Assembly (NCBI RefSeq): GCF_949987515.2
Contig: NC_082687.1
Location: forward strand, 118,649,838-118,713,837
DNA length: 64,000 bases
Direction of reading: 5' to 3'
Source of the DNA: Delphinus delphis
Taxonomy: Eukaryota > Chordata > Mammalia > Artiodactyla > Delphinidae
Of this stretch, positions 1 through 11,770 are shown piece after piece; the stretch's first letter is position 1, and each line of letters begins with the position of its first letter. The notes under the pieces were generated by a model. The model saw nothing but the letters and a program-made list of their open reading frames with translations, was not told the DNA's origin and did no database searches. The translations under genes and the position numbers were made by a program.

Positions 1-950
1 GAAGTTAAATGAATGTATCATTTCTAAATCTGCTACTTGGAGAATCACCATGATGATGATGATTTTTTTTGTATCAGGGAAACCTCACAAGATTGAGACA
101 ACACCAAAATGATGAAACACCACTTTTAAAAAAAGGAACACCTAAAACATTAGCCATAACTTTAATCATCCTTAAATTATATTTGTGAATATCAGAAATA
201 ATATTATAAGTCAAGTTTCTTTTATTAGTAGTAATGTTGCTTTTCACACGGTGTTTACGTTTGACCAAGAATAAGATGAGAATTAAAGACAGTGTTCTCT
301 CTTGTGGCCCTGAAATCAACTCGGCTTAACTGTAGAGATACTTTCCAGATCTAGAAATGCTTAGAAATAAACTATAAAACAGGAGGTCTGGGAGTAATGG
401 AAATTATGTTTTCTTCCTCAGAAACAACTTTAAAATGTTCATTTGGATTTTACGACAGAACTCTGCTAGTTACAGTCCTGTAGTAAAAGACAATGCTAAC
501 ACCAACTGTGGTAGTGATTATATAGCTTACAGACATAATAAAATAAAAGTGCTATTGAAGTTCTGCTATATTCACAAATACTGCATTTATATATGTACAT
601 GCAAATAAACCTCATCATTAATGATAAAATCTTAGGGTTTTAAATAGACACATTTCCTCCTACCCACCCATCTCCATATATTCACAACCCCAAGATGAGT
701 TTCACAAGCAACATTTAGATTTGTGAAGGAAAAAGTGAATATTTCCAGTACCTATCCTCTTTTCCTCCCTCCCTTTCAGCTTTGGGAGAGGCAGCAGCAC
801 ATAAAATTGAATGCAAAACCTAAGGTTATAAGACCTTCTGTGATCCATATTCACACTTATCCAATGAGTTGGCTGCCAAATAGGTCAGAAGAGTTTTGAA
901 CAAAGTAATGTATTTGCATATAAGCATTTCATAAAAGTGGTCCTCTGCAT

Positions 951-967
951 ACACACACACACACACA
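951..967. repeat. (CA)n microsatellite
   Basis: About eight CA units in the 3' flank of PRDM5. Confidence 0.9.
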
Positions 968-3107
968 ACGGATATAGAAAATGTTTCTTAGAAGTAGCAT
1001 TTTAACTATCCTGTGTAAACCCAAGAATGAATCACCAATGAATACATTTATGCTGCAACTGTTAATCACGATTAATCAACAAAGTGTTCGGTATAGCCAA
1101 CAACTACCTCCCCCTACCAAAAAAAAAAAAAAAAAGGGAATGGAAAAAAATATAATAGAAGCCAGTGATTGTAAAGCAAAAAGAAATTCTAGATATACAA
1201 ATATCTTGAATGTTAATATACAAAGATATAAAAGCATATCTGAACCTACCTGTATTATTGAATACCTTTCAAAATTATTTAGGCCTGACTTCAGGGTAAG
1301 AGTTTGGCCTTTTCCCAGGATAGTACAGGAGCCATAACCTTCCACAGCAGAAAAGAAGAGAAAGATACTTCCAAGTGAGTACCTGCACTCCAGCTTGCCT
1401 CTAAGTCTTTCCCTCTATGATTGTCTTATTCATGCTCTTAATTTCTCAATTAAACCAAATCACTTCTTATCTGTTATTGCTAAGGGATTTAAAAGTTCCA
1501 GGATACAAATACTAATATATCTGAAATGCTTATAAATAATCAATCATCTTTTGGATAAAAGGTGACAGCACGCAAAGAGTCTTTTAAGGACCTGTTTTGG
1601 TTTCAGTGCTTTCAAAAGAAAGGATGATGTACCAGTAGGTCTCTCCACACCATTTTCTAAAGTTTCGCTTGACTACAAACCTTCAGCCTGATCAGGTCCA
1701 GCACCTCATCGTCATCGGCTCACTCCGCAGCATGGACATGACATGGTTTTGAGGGTAATTTCCTCAGCAGCCCTGTAAATTGTGAGTCACTGAGATTATA
1801 CAAAATTGGTATTTGGCTTCCTTTCAAGTTTCACATTCATCACATAATCGGGCTATGAAGCATCCCATACAGAGAAGGCGGCACCCAAAGCAATGAGCAG
1901 ATCGTGTTTAAATAATACACACTACTAAATTTTACAGCTGTCCTTTTATATTCAAATGATATTAAGCACACTGTCATGTTAAATTGAAAACACTTTAGAT
2001 CTAAAAATATACTACTGAAACAAATGACACAGTGAGAAGAAACAAGACCAAAATCTATTTGTATAAAATACAGTCTATAATTTCAGAACAGATGCTACAT
2101 ATAGCCATACTTATTAGATATCTTCTAAATTATCATCTGGGCATTTATATCTTTTAAAATTGTCTCTGGCGAGTCTCAAATTTAGTATTTTCACAGAGTT
2201 TAAAACATCTATAACGAATCTTTATGTTTCTTTTTAAAACTGCAACTGAGCATAAATATAATTCTAAAACAAGATTCCTGACTTCAAAGAACTGTCTTCA
2301 GGTAACCTTTCTCCAGAAATCAGTAAAACTAAAAATCTTCCTTAAAATTATACTTCCTCTCTCTTCTGAATGGTCTCCAAATAGGCAAGTTCATGAATTG
2401 GGCTTCATTTTAATTTTTTTCTGGTTTTTGGATTCTTCTACACTGCTTTGACAACACTATTACATTTTATCTTCTCTTCTCCCAAAACAAGCTGTTCATT
2501 GTATGTTGCTCTCAAGTATTTAATTGAAATATAACCTAAAGGAAGAAATTACGCTTCTTGCTTCAGTTCCCCTTAAGCATCAGTGATAATTTCAATCATA
2601 ACAATTGCCAGGTTTATGTTTTTTATTCTGGATTCCTAATTATATAGGATTGAGAGTAATTCAGAAGTGTTTCAGAATCATCTACTGCCAAGATTCTGAA
2701 AAATGTCTTTTGTGAAACAGAATGTTAATGCTCTGAGGACTCTGTTATGTCTGCACTAATATGTTCTGCGCACTCTGATGAAATGAGAGGGTAAAGGTCC
2801 AGGTGTATCATGACTAATATTGTAATACACCTACTGTCCTGTTTACCCTGTCAGTCAACAGATAATGAGGACCTATTTTGTTTCCATTTTTCGTTATATA
2901 TATTTATATATTGTTAATTTCTAAAGCTCGCTAGTATAAATTCAGGAGGATCAGCCTGATAAATATTTAAGTGTTATGGTCATTTTTTGTGTTGATCTTA
3001 TCTAGACCATGAATGTCAGCATATGACTGATGAGAGGAAATAATGTTTCCTGAGAATTGTCTAAAATGCGCAACATTTCAGTCAATGTTTCAGTCCTTAA
3101 ATACCTC

Positions 3108-3145
3108 TTTATTTTAAACTGATCTGTTATAAGGAGCTATTTATT
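3108..3145 (-). terminator. Candidate PRDM5 poly(A) signals
   Basis: TTTATT occurs on the plus strand at 3140-3145 and 3108-3113, giving AATAAA on the minus strand 556 to 595 bases after the stop codon. These are the first canonical hexamers I found downstream of the stop. Others lie further on (for example 2622-2627), so a longer UTR is equally possible. No transcript evidence is available. Confidence 0.25.
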
Positions 3146-3314
3146 AACTAAGATCAACTTTTGGCCTGTTTTAGCAAGTTTTATCCCGTTATCATGCTTG
3201 AGACTTTGCAAACTCTTGCCCCTTATCCTTTATCTGCAATGAAATATCTTGGAAATCTTAATCTCTTTCTGGCTAAACTAGTAATAACCAGTTGCAATAA
3301 CCAGCATCACAAAT

Positions 3315-3315
<1 letters not shown>

Positions 3316-3347
<32 letters not shown>
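3316..3347. repeat. (CA)16 microsatellite
   Basis: Sixteen uninterrupted CA units, about 350 bases after the PRDM5 stop codon and therefore probably inside the 3' UTR (read as GT on the transcript). Confidence 0.95.
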
Positions 3348-3348
<1 letters not shown>

Positions 3349-3700
3349 GGATAACAATAAAATAAAAAATGCCTAATACGGAGCATGTTAATAAACTTCA
3401 CTATAGAGAGATGGCCAAGCAGAGCCATGGCTCCTTTTTCCACTTTTATAAGACACAACACAAGTAGTATTTTGGGAGGCTACAAAGTTATTTTTTTCCA
3501 TTTGTACCACTTCTTGACAGAAGTAGGATTTTTTTTTTTTTTTTGCATATGTATCTACAGACTCTAAAGGTAGGCAAATAAGAACTATGAGACCAGTGAA
3601 TTACTTTAAGTCGCTACTTCTGCTATGCTAATCAGCTGAGAGAAATCTGGGTTTCGTATTAGGAGCGCTTCTGAATGGCTTAATTCCTTTACAGCTACCA

Positions 3701-3865
<165 letters not shown>

Positions 3866-4929
3866 CTAGAGAAGACCCAAAGATACCAATCACATTATAT
3901 TGAAAAATCTGAAGATACACCAAGTTATCACTTACACAAAATACAATATGCAATTCCTATTATCAAGTATATACTGACAGGCTTAAGAACAAAAGTGCTC
4001 TGGAAATAAATGGAACTTAACATCCAAGGTAAAAGGTAAAGAAAATTAATTATAGTTCCAAGAGTTGTTTGCATTTAATGTGTGTCCTCTGCATCCCAAC
4101 CACTCTCCCTTCCCGCAGCTACTATATTTTTAAACATCTCTAAAGACACAACTCCCTGGAAACAGTATCTTTCTCCCCATAATTCAGCGTATTAACAATT
4201 TCACGTTAAACCTCTTCAACAAAATGCCTGGATCTAGAGGCATCTTTTTAGTATTGGCATAAATAGCACAAGACATGTCTCACCAGTGATCCCTGCAATC
4301 TGGACCCATGTACGAAGTAAAAGGTTAACACTGCTTTAAGCATCCTAAGCAGAAGTTCGTTATCCACTAGTCCAGTTCTTTATTTCCAATTAAAAATACT
4401 TCACATTTTCTTCATGTAAGCTCTGCGACCTTGCCACCTGACTCAACAGACATTAAACAGCCCAATAATTTAAAATATTAAATTAACCCAGAAGATGTGA
4501 GGCATAGTTATTCAAAAGTAAAAATGAAATGGAATTCTTTTATAATACCAAATTTTCATTCAAAGTTTGCTGTTATTCACAAAAATTCCATTTACATGAA
4601 ATTCTTCAAAAGCACATGCACGATAAAATAAAATACTTAAATAATGTGAAAATTCCCTGAAAAACATAGTGAATATAATGGGAGAGGTAAAGCCTTGTAA
4701 AAATACTGGAAAGACAGCTGAAGTTCTGAATGAGGTGAAGCATGTGAAAATACAAAAGCAAATAAAAAATTCACTCTGTCTTTATGAGAGAAGCAGGATT
4801 TTACATGCTCAGCAACAAGAAACACAGAAGGGCAAGCCCCCAGTTTGGTGACGAGAGGGAGTAATCCAATAATAATGTATTTTGAATTACACATTAGTAG
4901 CATAGTGTGACATAAAATAAGTTTTAGAG

Positions 4930-5236
4930 TTTGCTACGGACTGAATGTTTGTGTCCTTTGCTATGGACTGAATGTTTGTGTCCCCTCAAAATTCATGAGT
5001 TAAAGCCCTAATCCTTAATGTGATGGTGTTTGAGGTGCAGCCACTGTGAGATAATTAGGGTTAGATGAGCTCATGAGGATGGAGTGATGGGATTAATGCC
5101 CTTATAAAAACGGGAAGAGACACAGATTCTCTCTCTCTCTCTGCATGCACACACCAAGGAAGGCCATGTGAGGCATAACCAGGAAGAAGGCCCTCACTAA
5201 AGACCCAACTACTCTGGCACCCTGACCTCAGATCCA
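4930..5236 (+). mobile_element. MLT1-like MaLR LTR, partial
   Basis: The stretch begins with ctatggactgaatgtttgtg and continues through a recognisable LTR body (ccctaatcc, gggattaatgcccttataa, aggccatgtgaggc, ctctggcaccctgacctc). This matches the MLT1 group of ERVL-MaLR solo LTRs by memory. The 3' end is missing. The first 27 bases are present twice in tandem (4930-4956 and 4957-4983, 26 of 27 identical). The family name is from recall, not from a search. Confidence 0.7.
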
Positions 5237-5335
5237 TGAAGGCAGAGAATCTTCATATATTTTATTCACTCATATATCCTAAGGGATAAGACAGTGCCTA
5301 TAGAGTAGCACTAAATAAGTATTTGTTGAATTAAC
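5237..5335 (+). mobile_element. L2 3' end fragment
   Basis: It contains the L2-type tail: gaaggcagagaatctt, then gacagtgcct, then aataagtatttgttgaatt. Divergence is high, as expected for an ancient LINE. Confidence 0.5.
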
Positions 5336-5339
5336 TAAC

Positions 5340-5530
5340 CAAGTTTCAACCTGATTCTATCACCTCCTAAGGAAGTTTAAATGAACAAACCATGCCTTTT
5401 AACTTCAGTTCCCTCACCTATAAGATGATCACAATGATCATTATCTCACAGAATTAATACTAAGATTAAATGAGGTAATCTATGCAAATGGATGTTGTAC
5501 TGAAGACGCTCAATAAATGTTAGTGCCTAG
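5340..5530 (+). mobile_element. MIR SINE
   Basis: The order of segments fits MIR in forward orientation: cagttccctcacctataa (splicing-like core), taatactaagattaaatgag, then gacgctcaataaatgttag at the 3' end. Confidence 0.65.
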
Positions 5531-6224
5531 TTTTTCTCTTTCATCTTCTCTAGCAAAAAGAATCATCAGCAGGTTGGAAAGAAGAGACTACAACAGCTAC
5601 CACATGTGGGGTCCGAGAGAGAACACAGCTACTATAAAGAGTAGCAGCTCCCTGCAATATACAAATGATTTTAAAGCAAACAATAATTTTCCATGACAAA
5701 CATAATGCTTCCAATCAATCTGAGGAAAGGACGTTCTTCTTATGAAATACCTTTGTAAACGTAAGTTTTACAACCACAATTTAAAACAGACTATATACCT
5801 TTAAAGTCACTGAAAAACAAAGCCAGGTAAGTTCATGTCATGCAGTAAAAATCGGGATAAAAAGGAAAGACCCAGGAACATGAAAGAGCATAAAATACAA
5901 TGACAGACTATATAATACATGAGTTATGATAAGTGATATAAAATACTGAGTACCCTTAAAGGCTCTGAAATTAGGGTAAAATGGAAAATGCAAACACATG
6001 CTATTTTCAAGAAATGTACTTAAAACAACACACACACCCAAACATAATTTTACAAGGGGGATTGGAATGTGCCTAAGTGTAGAAAATGGTGCTGATGACA
6101 GTGCAACCGTACTGAGTAGCCCTTCCTCAAAAGCACCTTGGACGGACAGAGATTATTAGTATTTTCACAAGCCTTAAAAGAGCCAGGAGTACTACCAGTA
6201 TGATAGCTCCTAGTCAAAGATGTA

Positions 6225-6590
6225 TATATAAGATGTTCATCCCAGAATTATTTATAAAAGTGGAGTATTACAAATAACTTATTTGCCCAAAGTTAATGAG
6301 TATATTCATTTTGATATAACGAGAAGAAGAGATACTTCTCAGCTGTTAAAAAAAAGATCATACTTCAAAAAATATGTAAAAAAAAGGCAAGGAAAAATGT
6401 AAAGGGAAGAAAACAGAATAAAATTAATGCATAATTTACAATACTGAAATAAAGATGGTAACTGTATCTGTATAAATAAGTATTGGAAGAAAATATCAAG
6501 AGATTAATGTTAATATTAGTTGACATCAGTTGAGAAATTTGGAATCATTTCATTTGTCTTTATTCCCTTCTGTATTTCCTAATTTTTCTA
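6225..6590 (+). mobile_element. Possible old L1 3' region
   Basis: The segment has atgttcatcccagaattatttataa, a motif near the 3' end of old mammalian L1 ORF2, followed by A-rich sequence. The remainder is strongly diverged, so the assignment is tentative. Confidence 0.35.
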
Positions 6591-6869
6591 GAACAAAAAA
6601 GGAAACAAACTTCCAAATGTTACTTTGGAATGCAAAAAATACCACTGGCTGAGTGAAGGTTCTACGTCCTCATCTTCCACGCGTGCCTCAAGCCCACTGC
6701 CATCACACTGATACGTCAAGTGCTGTAACTCCCTAAACAGCTTCGATAGGTCACCAACCACCTCCACATGGCTAAATGGAATGGGGACTCCTGAATCCTC
6801 ATTTAACATGAAGTTTCAGTATCATTTGACATACCTGGCCACTTCCCTCCTGCCTTTCATTTAGTTTCC

Positions 6870-7200
6870 ATTAGGACATGTTCTCCTTGTTTTCCTTCTA
6901 TTTTTCTGGCCTTTCCCCACCCCACCCCCCATTTTCCTGTACAGGCTCCTCCTCCACCCTGACCTTGAAGTCTGGATCTCAGTACCCGTTCCTTAGCCCA
7001 CTTCTTCATTCATTAGGTGTTTTCTCCCCTGGTGACCTTAATCATAGTCATGCTCTTTGTTACTGTTTATATGGAGATACTCGCCAATATCTTATCTCTG
7101 ATCCAAGTCCTCTCTCCTGATCTGCACAGTGGAGGATCTAAATGCCTGCTGGATAGCTCACTGGTGCTGCAAACTCAGTAAGTCTAAAGTTGAACTGGAA
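6870..7200 (+). mobile_element. L2 fragment (left part of a split element)
   Basis: Pyrimidine-rich L2-like sequence, ending in a segment resembling the L2 motif caaactcagtaagtctaaag. The same element seems to resume at 7738, with a later LINE-like insertion between. Confidence 0.5.
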
Positions 7201-7204
7201 TTGA

Positions 7205-7733
7205 AAAAATACAACAAACTAGTGAATATGACGAAAGAGAAGCAGACTCACAGAGAACAAACTACTGGTTACCAGTGGGGAGAGGGAAGGAGAGAGGGTC
7301 AATATAGTGGTAAGGGATTAAGAGGTACAAATTATAGGGTATAAATTAAACTACAGGGCTTCCCTGGTGGCGCAGTGGCTGAGAGTCCGCCTGCCGATGC
7401 GGGGGACGCGGGTTTGTGCCCCGGTCCGGGAAGATCCCACATGTCGTGGAGCGGCTGGGCCCGTGAGCCATGGCCGCTGAGCCTGCACATCCGGAGCCTG
7501 TGCTTCGCAACGGGAGGGGCCACAACAGTGAGAGGGCCGCGTACCGCAAAAAAAAAAAAAAAAAAAAAAGCTACAAAGATATACTATACAACACAGGAAA
7601 TATCGCAAATATTTTATAATAACTACAAATGGAATATAAGCTTTAAAAATTGTGAATCACTGTATTGTACACCTGTAACTTATATAACATTGTATATCAA
7701 CTATACTTCAATTAAAAAAAAGACTGTCTCCCA
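7205..7733 (+). mobile_element. LINE-type 3' end inserted in L2, itself split by a SINE
   Basis: Both flanks of the SINE at 7356-7569 belong to one repeat. The left side holds agcagactcacagagaaca and accagtggggagaggga. The right side holds gtattgtacacctgtaact, then atcaactatacttcaatta, ending in an A run. This tail is common at 3' ends of L1-type insertions in cetartiodactyls. I cannot name the subfamily. Confidence 0.5.
7356..7569 (+). mobile_element. Cetacean tRNA-derived SINE (CHR type, young)
   Basis: Complete SINE with head gggcttccctggtggcgcag, body ggtccgggaagatcccacat and gagccatggccgctgagcct, end gtaccgc, and an A tail of about 22. The same body occurs at 14099 and 15256. The apparent target duplication is short (ctaca at 7351-7355 and 7571-7575). 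The 121-codon frame running through it is not a gene. Confidence 0.9.
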
Positions 7734-7737
7734 AATC

Positions 7738-7940
7738 TAATTCTCAAAACAAAAATGTGCCATCCATCTGACACTTGCTGGAAATCTGGCAGTCAGCCTT
7801 GATCCAATGTCTCCCTCATCCCCACCTCATTTAGTCAATTACCACTTCTTCCCTGTACACATTTCTAGAGGACATTTAATTGTCGCCATCTGTGCTGCCA
7901 CAACCCGAGTGAAAACCATTACCTGCCTAGACCAGTGATT
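7738..7940 (+). mobile_element. L2 fragment (right part of the split element)
   Basis: It holds L2-like wording such as gaaatctggcagtcagcctt and tttagtcaattacc, in the same orientation as 6870-7200. Confidence 0.45.
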
Positions 7941-8299
7941 CTCCAGCAGTAAGAAAACGTTTCCGCATGCACCTATTATCTGTATTTTTAAATAAAATAT
8001 ACCAAGTGTACTAACGTATTTATAAATTATTATTAGAGACAAACTTTTAAGAGAATTTGAAAAAAGATGAAATAAACGTTTTTGTATCAATAATTATGAC
8101 TTCATATTTTCATTAGGCAACATCGAAGATATGATATTTAGGGTCAGTCATTTTTAAGAAAAATGTAGACAAAAACATATTTCAAATGTCTTCTGGATAA
8201 TTTCAGTGTTTTGGTTTACTTTTTTCCAGATATGATGTTTAATCTAAATTTGCTGCTGACTGGTAATATTAACTCTGTTGTTTTCTTTTTGTTGCCTTG

Positions 8300-8395
8300 T
8301 ATTATTATTATTGTTATATTATAACAATTGTTATAATATATATAATATTGTTATATTATATATATTATAATAACAATAATATTATTATTATTGTC
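8300..8395. repeat. AT-rich palindromic repeat
   Basis: About 95 bases of almost pure A/T, symmetric overall (TTATTATTATTG on the left, CAATAATATTATTATTATTG on the right). It has a perfect 26-bp palindrome at 8315-8340 centred on caattg. It should extrude easily as a hairpin or cruciform. Confidence 0.85.
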
Positions 8396-8739
8396 TGTAT
8401 TATTAATATTATTTTCAATCTGTAGTTTCTATAAAGGACTCTTTTGTACAAGATTATTTTGTTTAAAAACAGATAACAGAATCCATATCGCCACTTAACT
8501 GGGAACACATAAATCGCAATCCTTGCAAGCACGGAAAACAAACAAGCGACAACCTGCATCGCCACGGAATTGCCACTCTTCCCTCAGATCACATTTAGTA
8601 CTGTACATCGCAAGAAACCAGCTGTTAACAAGGGCACCAAAGTCAAGCCCCGCTATTCAATGATAATAAAGTGTAATTTCTTGTTTTAAGTTCTTTGAAG
8701 TTTAAGTTCTTTGTTTTAAAATACACAATAAGCAGGGAT

Positions 8740-8842
8740 CACAACTGTAACCTTTCCTTCCCGTTTCCCAGTGGATGTCTCCTAGGCCTCCTGGGATATG
8801 CAGCTCCTCACTCTGGAAACCAAAGCCTAGATTATTGCAATA
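8740..8842 (+). mobile_element. L2 fragment
   Basis: It ends with cctagattattgcaatagcc, a typical L2 segment, and is then broken by a hAT-like relic. L2 resumes near 9045. Confidence 0.45.
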
Positions 8843-9040
8843 GCCAGTGTCAGTGGTTCTCAAAGAGGTGGTACAGCTTCCCCTCCCCTCAGGAAATGTT
8901 TGGAACTAAAGGAGGTGTGTAACTGTCCTGAAGAATGGGGGTTGCTCCATGCATTTTATATAGGAGAGGAGATGCAAATTCCCTGTAATGTATGGACAAT
9001 TTTACACTGTCAAAAGGACCCAGGTGATAAATACTATCTG
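8843..9040 (+). mobile_element. Possible hAT-type DNA transposon relic
   Basis: It begins agtgtcagtggttctcaaag, a terminal sequence shared by MER20/MER5-type hAT elements, and interrupts an L2. The far end is not clear and the exact family is unknown. Confidence 0.35.
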
Positions 9041-9044
9041 AATC

Positions 9045-9490
9045 TCTCTGCATCCATCCTTATCCCCTTCTGTCCATGCTCCACCCAGCAGGTGGAGGGA
9101 TTTTTAAAAACATAAATATCATTTTACTACATAAAACTGTTCCATGGGTCCTTACTGGATCCTTACTTACTTTAAGGGAAACTCCTAAACTCTAGCCCAA
9201 CTAACCAGCTTTAGTGTAGGCTGTTGAAGACACCACAGCCTTCCTGCCTCAGTACTTTCTCACTTCTCTTTTTCTAGCTGCCTCCTATGCATTCCTCAGG
9301 GAGGCCTGTATGATCTTTCTGACAGAAGTCTTCTGTTAAATGCTCTCATAGTAGCCTTTACTTTTCCTTTTTAACACTTACCTCGAGTGTAATTAATTAT
9401 TTGTGTGCTTTTTAATGTCTCTCCTTACTAGTCCTAAGGAACAGGAAGGCAAGAGTAGTCATTCCATTAATATTTGTTGAACTAAAGAAA
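9045..9490 (+). mobile_element. L2 3' region
   Basis: The stretch runs through L2-like wording (cattttactacataaaactg, ttcctcagggaggcctgtat) and ends with attaatatttgttgaac, the usual L2 3' end. Confidence 0.55.
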
Positions 9491-9689
9491 GAAAGAAAGG
9501 GAAAGGTAGATAGGTGATTGATAGACACAACCCCTGTGAGCAACGTAAGTAACCCAAAGGCTGTGGAATAATTCTGGAGAAACCAAAGAAGGTGTCTTTA
9601 GAAATTATTTTCAAGTAAAAGAAACTCTAAATTGTTTTTATAAGTATAAATGAACATTTGTGATCGTACGTAAGACAGAATTAAAACTG

Positions 9690-10230
9690 ATTCCCTATTT
9701 TCTATTTCCCTGGCTCCTTCTCTAAACCTCACGTCAAAAGAACAATAGATACCACTCTTCAATGGCTTCCTGTTGAAATCAGATTCAAAATAAATTCCTT
9801 AACGTGGCTGAAAGGCTACCAGTTTGCTCTCCAACTTCACCTTGCACCCCCCTCTTCCTCTCTCCCCAGGCTCCAGCTCCCCCTGCCTTTTTACTTCCCC
9901 TAACACTGCATGCTCTTTCCCACTTACAAGCCTTGACTTATTCTGTTCCCTGAGCCTAGAATGCTCTTTCCCCCATGGCTACTCTTCATCTTCTAGGTTA
10001 CTCAGAGTCACTTTCTCAGAGAATTCTTCCCTAACTACTCTTTCACAGCCCACCCCATTTTTTCCTTTCCCAACCTTTTTCATAAAATGCAATGAGACAT
10101 CTATTCAGGCTTATTTGTTTAAGTCTGTACTCCACAAGAATGTGAGTTCTATGAGGGCAGGGGACATGGCGTCTTGTTCACTGTTTTATTACAGTCATTT
10201 ATTTCTGGCACAGGGACTAGGTTTAAGGGC
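9690..10230 (+). mobile_element. L2 3' region
   Basis: A well-preserved L2 tail: caatggcttcctgttgaaat, gttccctgagcctagaatgc, cttctaggttactcagagtc and tgtgagttctatgagggcag, then tctggcacaggg. The 151-codon frame at 9824-10279 is a by-product of this pyrimidine-rich sequence. Confidence 0.75.
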
Positions 10231-10284
10231 TGACATCCGCTTTCACCATGGGCCGGGAATGACCCTTGGCAATTTCTAACCATT

Positions 10285-10455
10285 AGCTGGTTCAAACTTC
10301 ACAAACCACTCTTTTAGGTATCATCCCCATTTCACAGAAGGAAACTGACACACACACTTCTGTCTCAAGCAGGTTACCCAAGGTCACAGAATGAGGAAGT
10401 GGTTTCCAGCATTTAAACCCAGACAGTCTGGGTTCAGAGTCTATACCACCCCCCA
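10285..10455 (-). mobile_element. MIR SINE, reverse orientation
   Basis: It shows the reverse-strand MIR order: catccccatttcacagaagg, gttacccaaggtcacagaat, aacccagacagtctgggttc. Confidence 0.65.
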
Positions 10456-11220
10456 AGGGCCAACTATTAAAAAAGTCTCTCACTTCAAATAGAGATATGT
10501 GAGCCCACTGTACTTTCTTCCATTTGCCTGGCTGACCCCATTTTTAAGAAATAAACATCTCTTTGAAAAAATAAAGGAGGTTCTCAGACAGTTCAGCTCA
10601 CCAGTGTGTTGTGAGGGATACGAAGTTCAAGTCCATTTACATAGTCACCATGGGAAAATTACGGCAGCGGCAAGCTGGAGAAATGGAAAGGAAGTTGGGC
10701 AGGATGCCGAAGTCATTGATGACGGCTCAGAATTAAGGAGTTCGAGAAGCTCCAATAGGACACGGGATTGGAACAATCCAACAGACTGCTGAACGAGGGC
10801 CAAGGCAGAGGATTAAATGTCAGCAGAGAGTAGCTGATGTCACGCTTGTGAAACTGACTACCTAGACATTAAAAGCTGTGTTCTCATGAACTTAAATGCA
10901 GTCATTAAGAGACTTCAAACTGATGCTCTGTATAAATCAGCCAAATGTAAGGTCTTTTATAGTCATTTTAAAAATAGGGAAGAGCAAGGAGTTCCAACAG
11001 TGCAACAGAGATGCTTCCTTTTCTTTCTTTCCACATGTGATTCTCATACAACCCTTCAGCCTACTCCAACTTAGTATTAATTCACATTCCCCAAAAATGG
11101 GAAAATATTTTATTCCTTCTCTAGGCTAGAGGTAAACTGATTTTGTCTTAAGATAAAGGGAAACAGCATGTTTAATAGAAAGTCCTTGGAGATAATGTTA
11201 GAACTGTATACAGACATCTT

Positions 11221-11500
11221 CAGTTAACAAATATTTATCGCATACAATGTGTCTACCACTTCAGTAAGGAGAACAGTGACAAAGAGCGCTCTGCCCTGCC
11301 TCAGTGGAGTCCACAGCACTAGGAGAAATACTTGCAATGCCATGAACATAATGCCAAGAGAGGCACACGGGAGGGTGCGATGACTCTTCCTGGATGCACA
11401 GGGGTTATCACGTCCTAAGCTGGGGAGTGACGTTCCAGGGAGAAGGAAGGAGATGTACAAAGGCACAGAGGAGTGAACAGCAAGGCTCAGGTGGGGAACG
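11221..11500 (-). mobile_element. L2 fragment, reverse orientation
   Basis: It starts gttaacaaatatttatcgca, the reverse complement of an L2 tail, and continues with aagaaggagatgtacaaaggc-like L2 wording. It is diverged. Confidence 0.45.
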
Positions 11501-11770
11501 AAAACTGTTCACTAAGGCTGAAGATGAGACACTGTTAGGGGAACAACTTGAAAAGGAAGTTAGAAGGCTGGAACCAAATCCTAGAGACCCTGATAATCAT
11601 AAGAAACTGGAAGGATGTATATTCTGCAAGCGGTGGGACTTGAAGAAGAGACTAAAACTGAAGTATAATTTAGTTAGCAAGCTAGAGAGTACACAACTGG
11701 AATCAGGGAGGCCAAAACAATGTTCCACACCAAGCCAGAAAGGATTTGGACATAAACTAAGACAGTGGTC

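Larger units (their letters stand above)
1..3700 (-). other. PRDM5: PRDM5 3' UTR and downstream flank
   Basis: This stretch follows the PRDM5 stop codon in the direction of transcription, so its right-hand part must be 3' UTR. I cannot fix the UTR end. Open frames here are short, and one simply translates a CA microsatellite. I see a few simple repeats (CA at 951-967 and 3316-3347, an A run at 1119-1135, a T run at 3529-3544) but no recognisable transposon and no second gene. Confidence 0.5.

Noticed and set aside
1119..1135. A run as a possible SINE or retrogene tail
   Set aside because: No SINE head or spliced-gene sequence precedes it on either strand, and no target duplication was found.
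7356..7450. tRNA-like promoter and gene
   Set aside because: The tRNA-related head belongs to a SINE with A tail; no intact tRNA fold or anticodon arm is claimed.
7375..7740. 121-codon frame and several reverse frames over the SINE
   Set aside because: They are translations of a tRNA-derived SINE; similar frames occur at the other SINE copies (14093-14311, 15239-15560).
9824..10279. 151-codon plus-strand frame
   Set aside because: It lies entirely within and just beyond an L2 3' region and has no domain.
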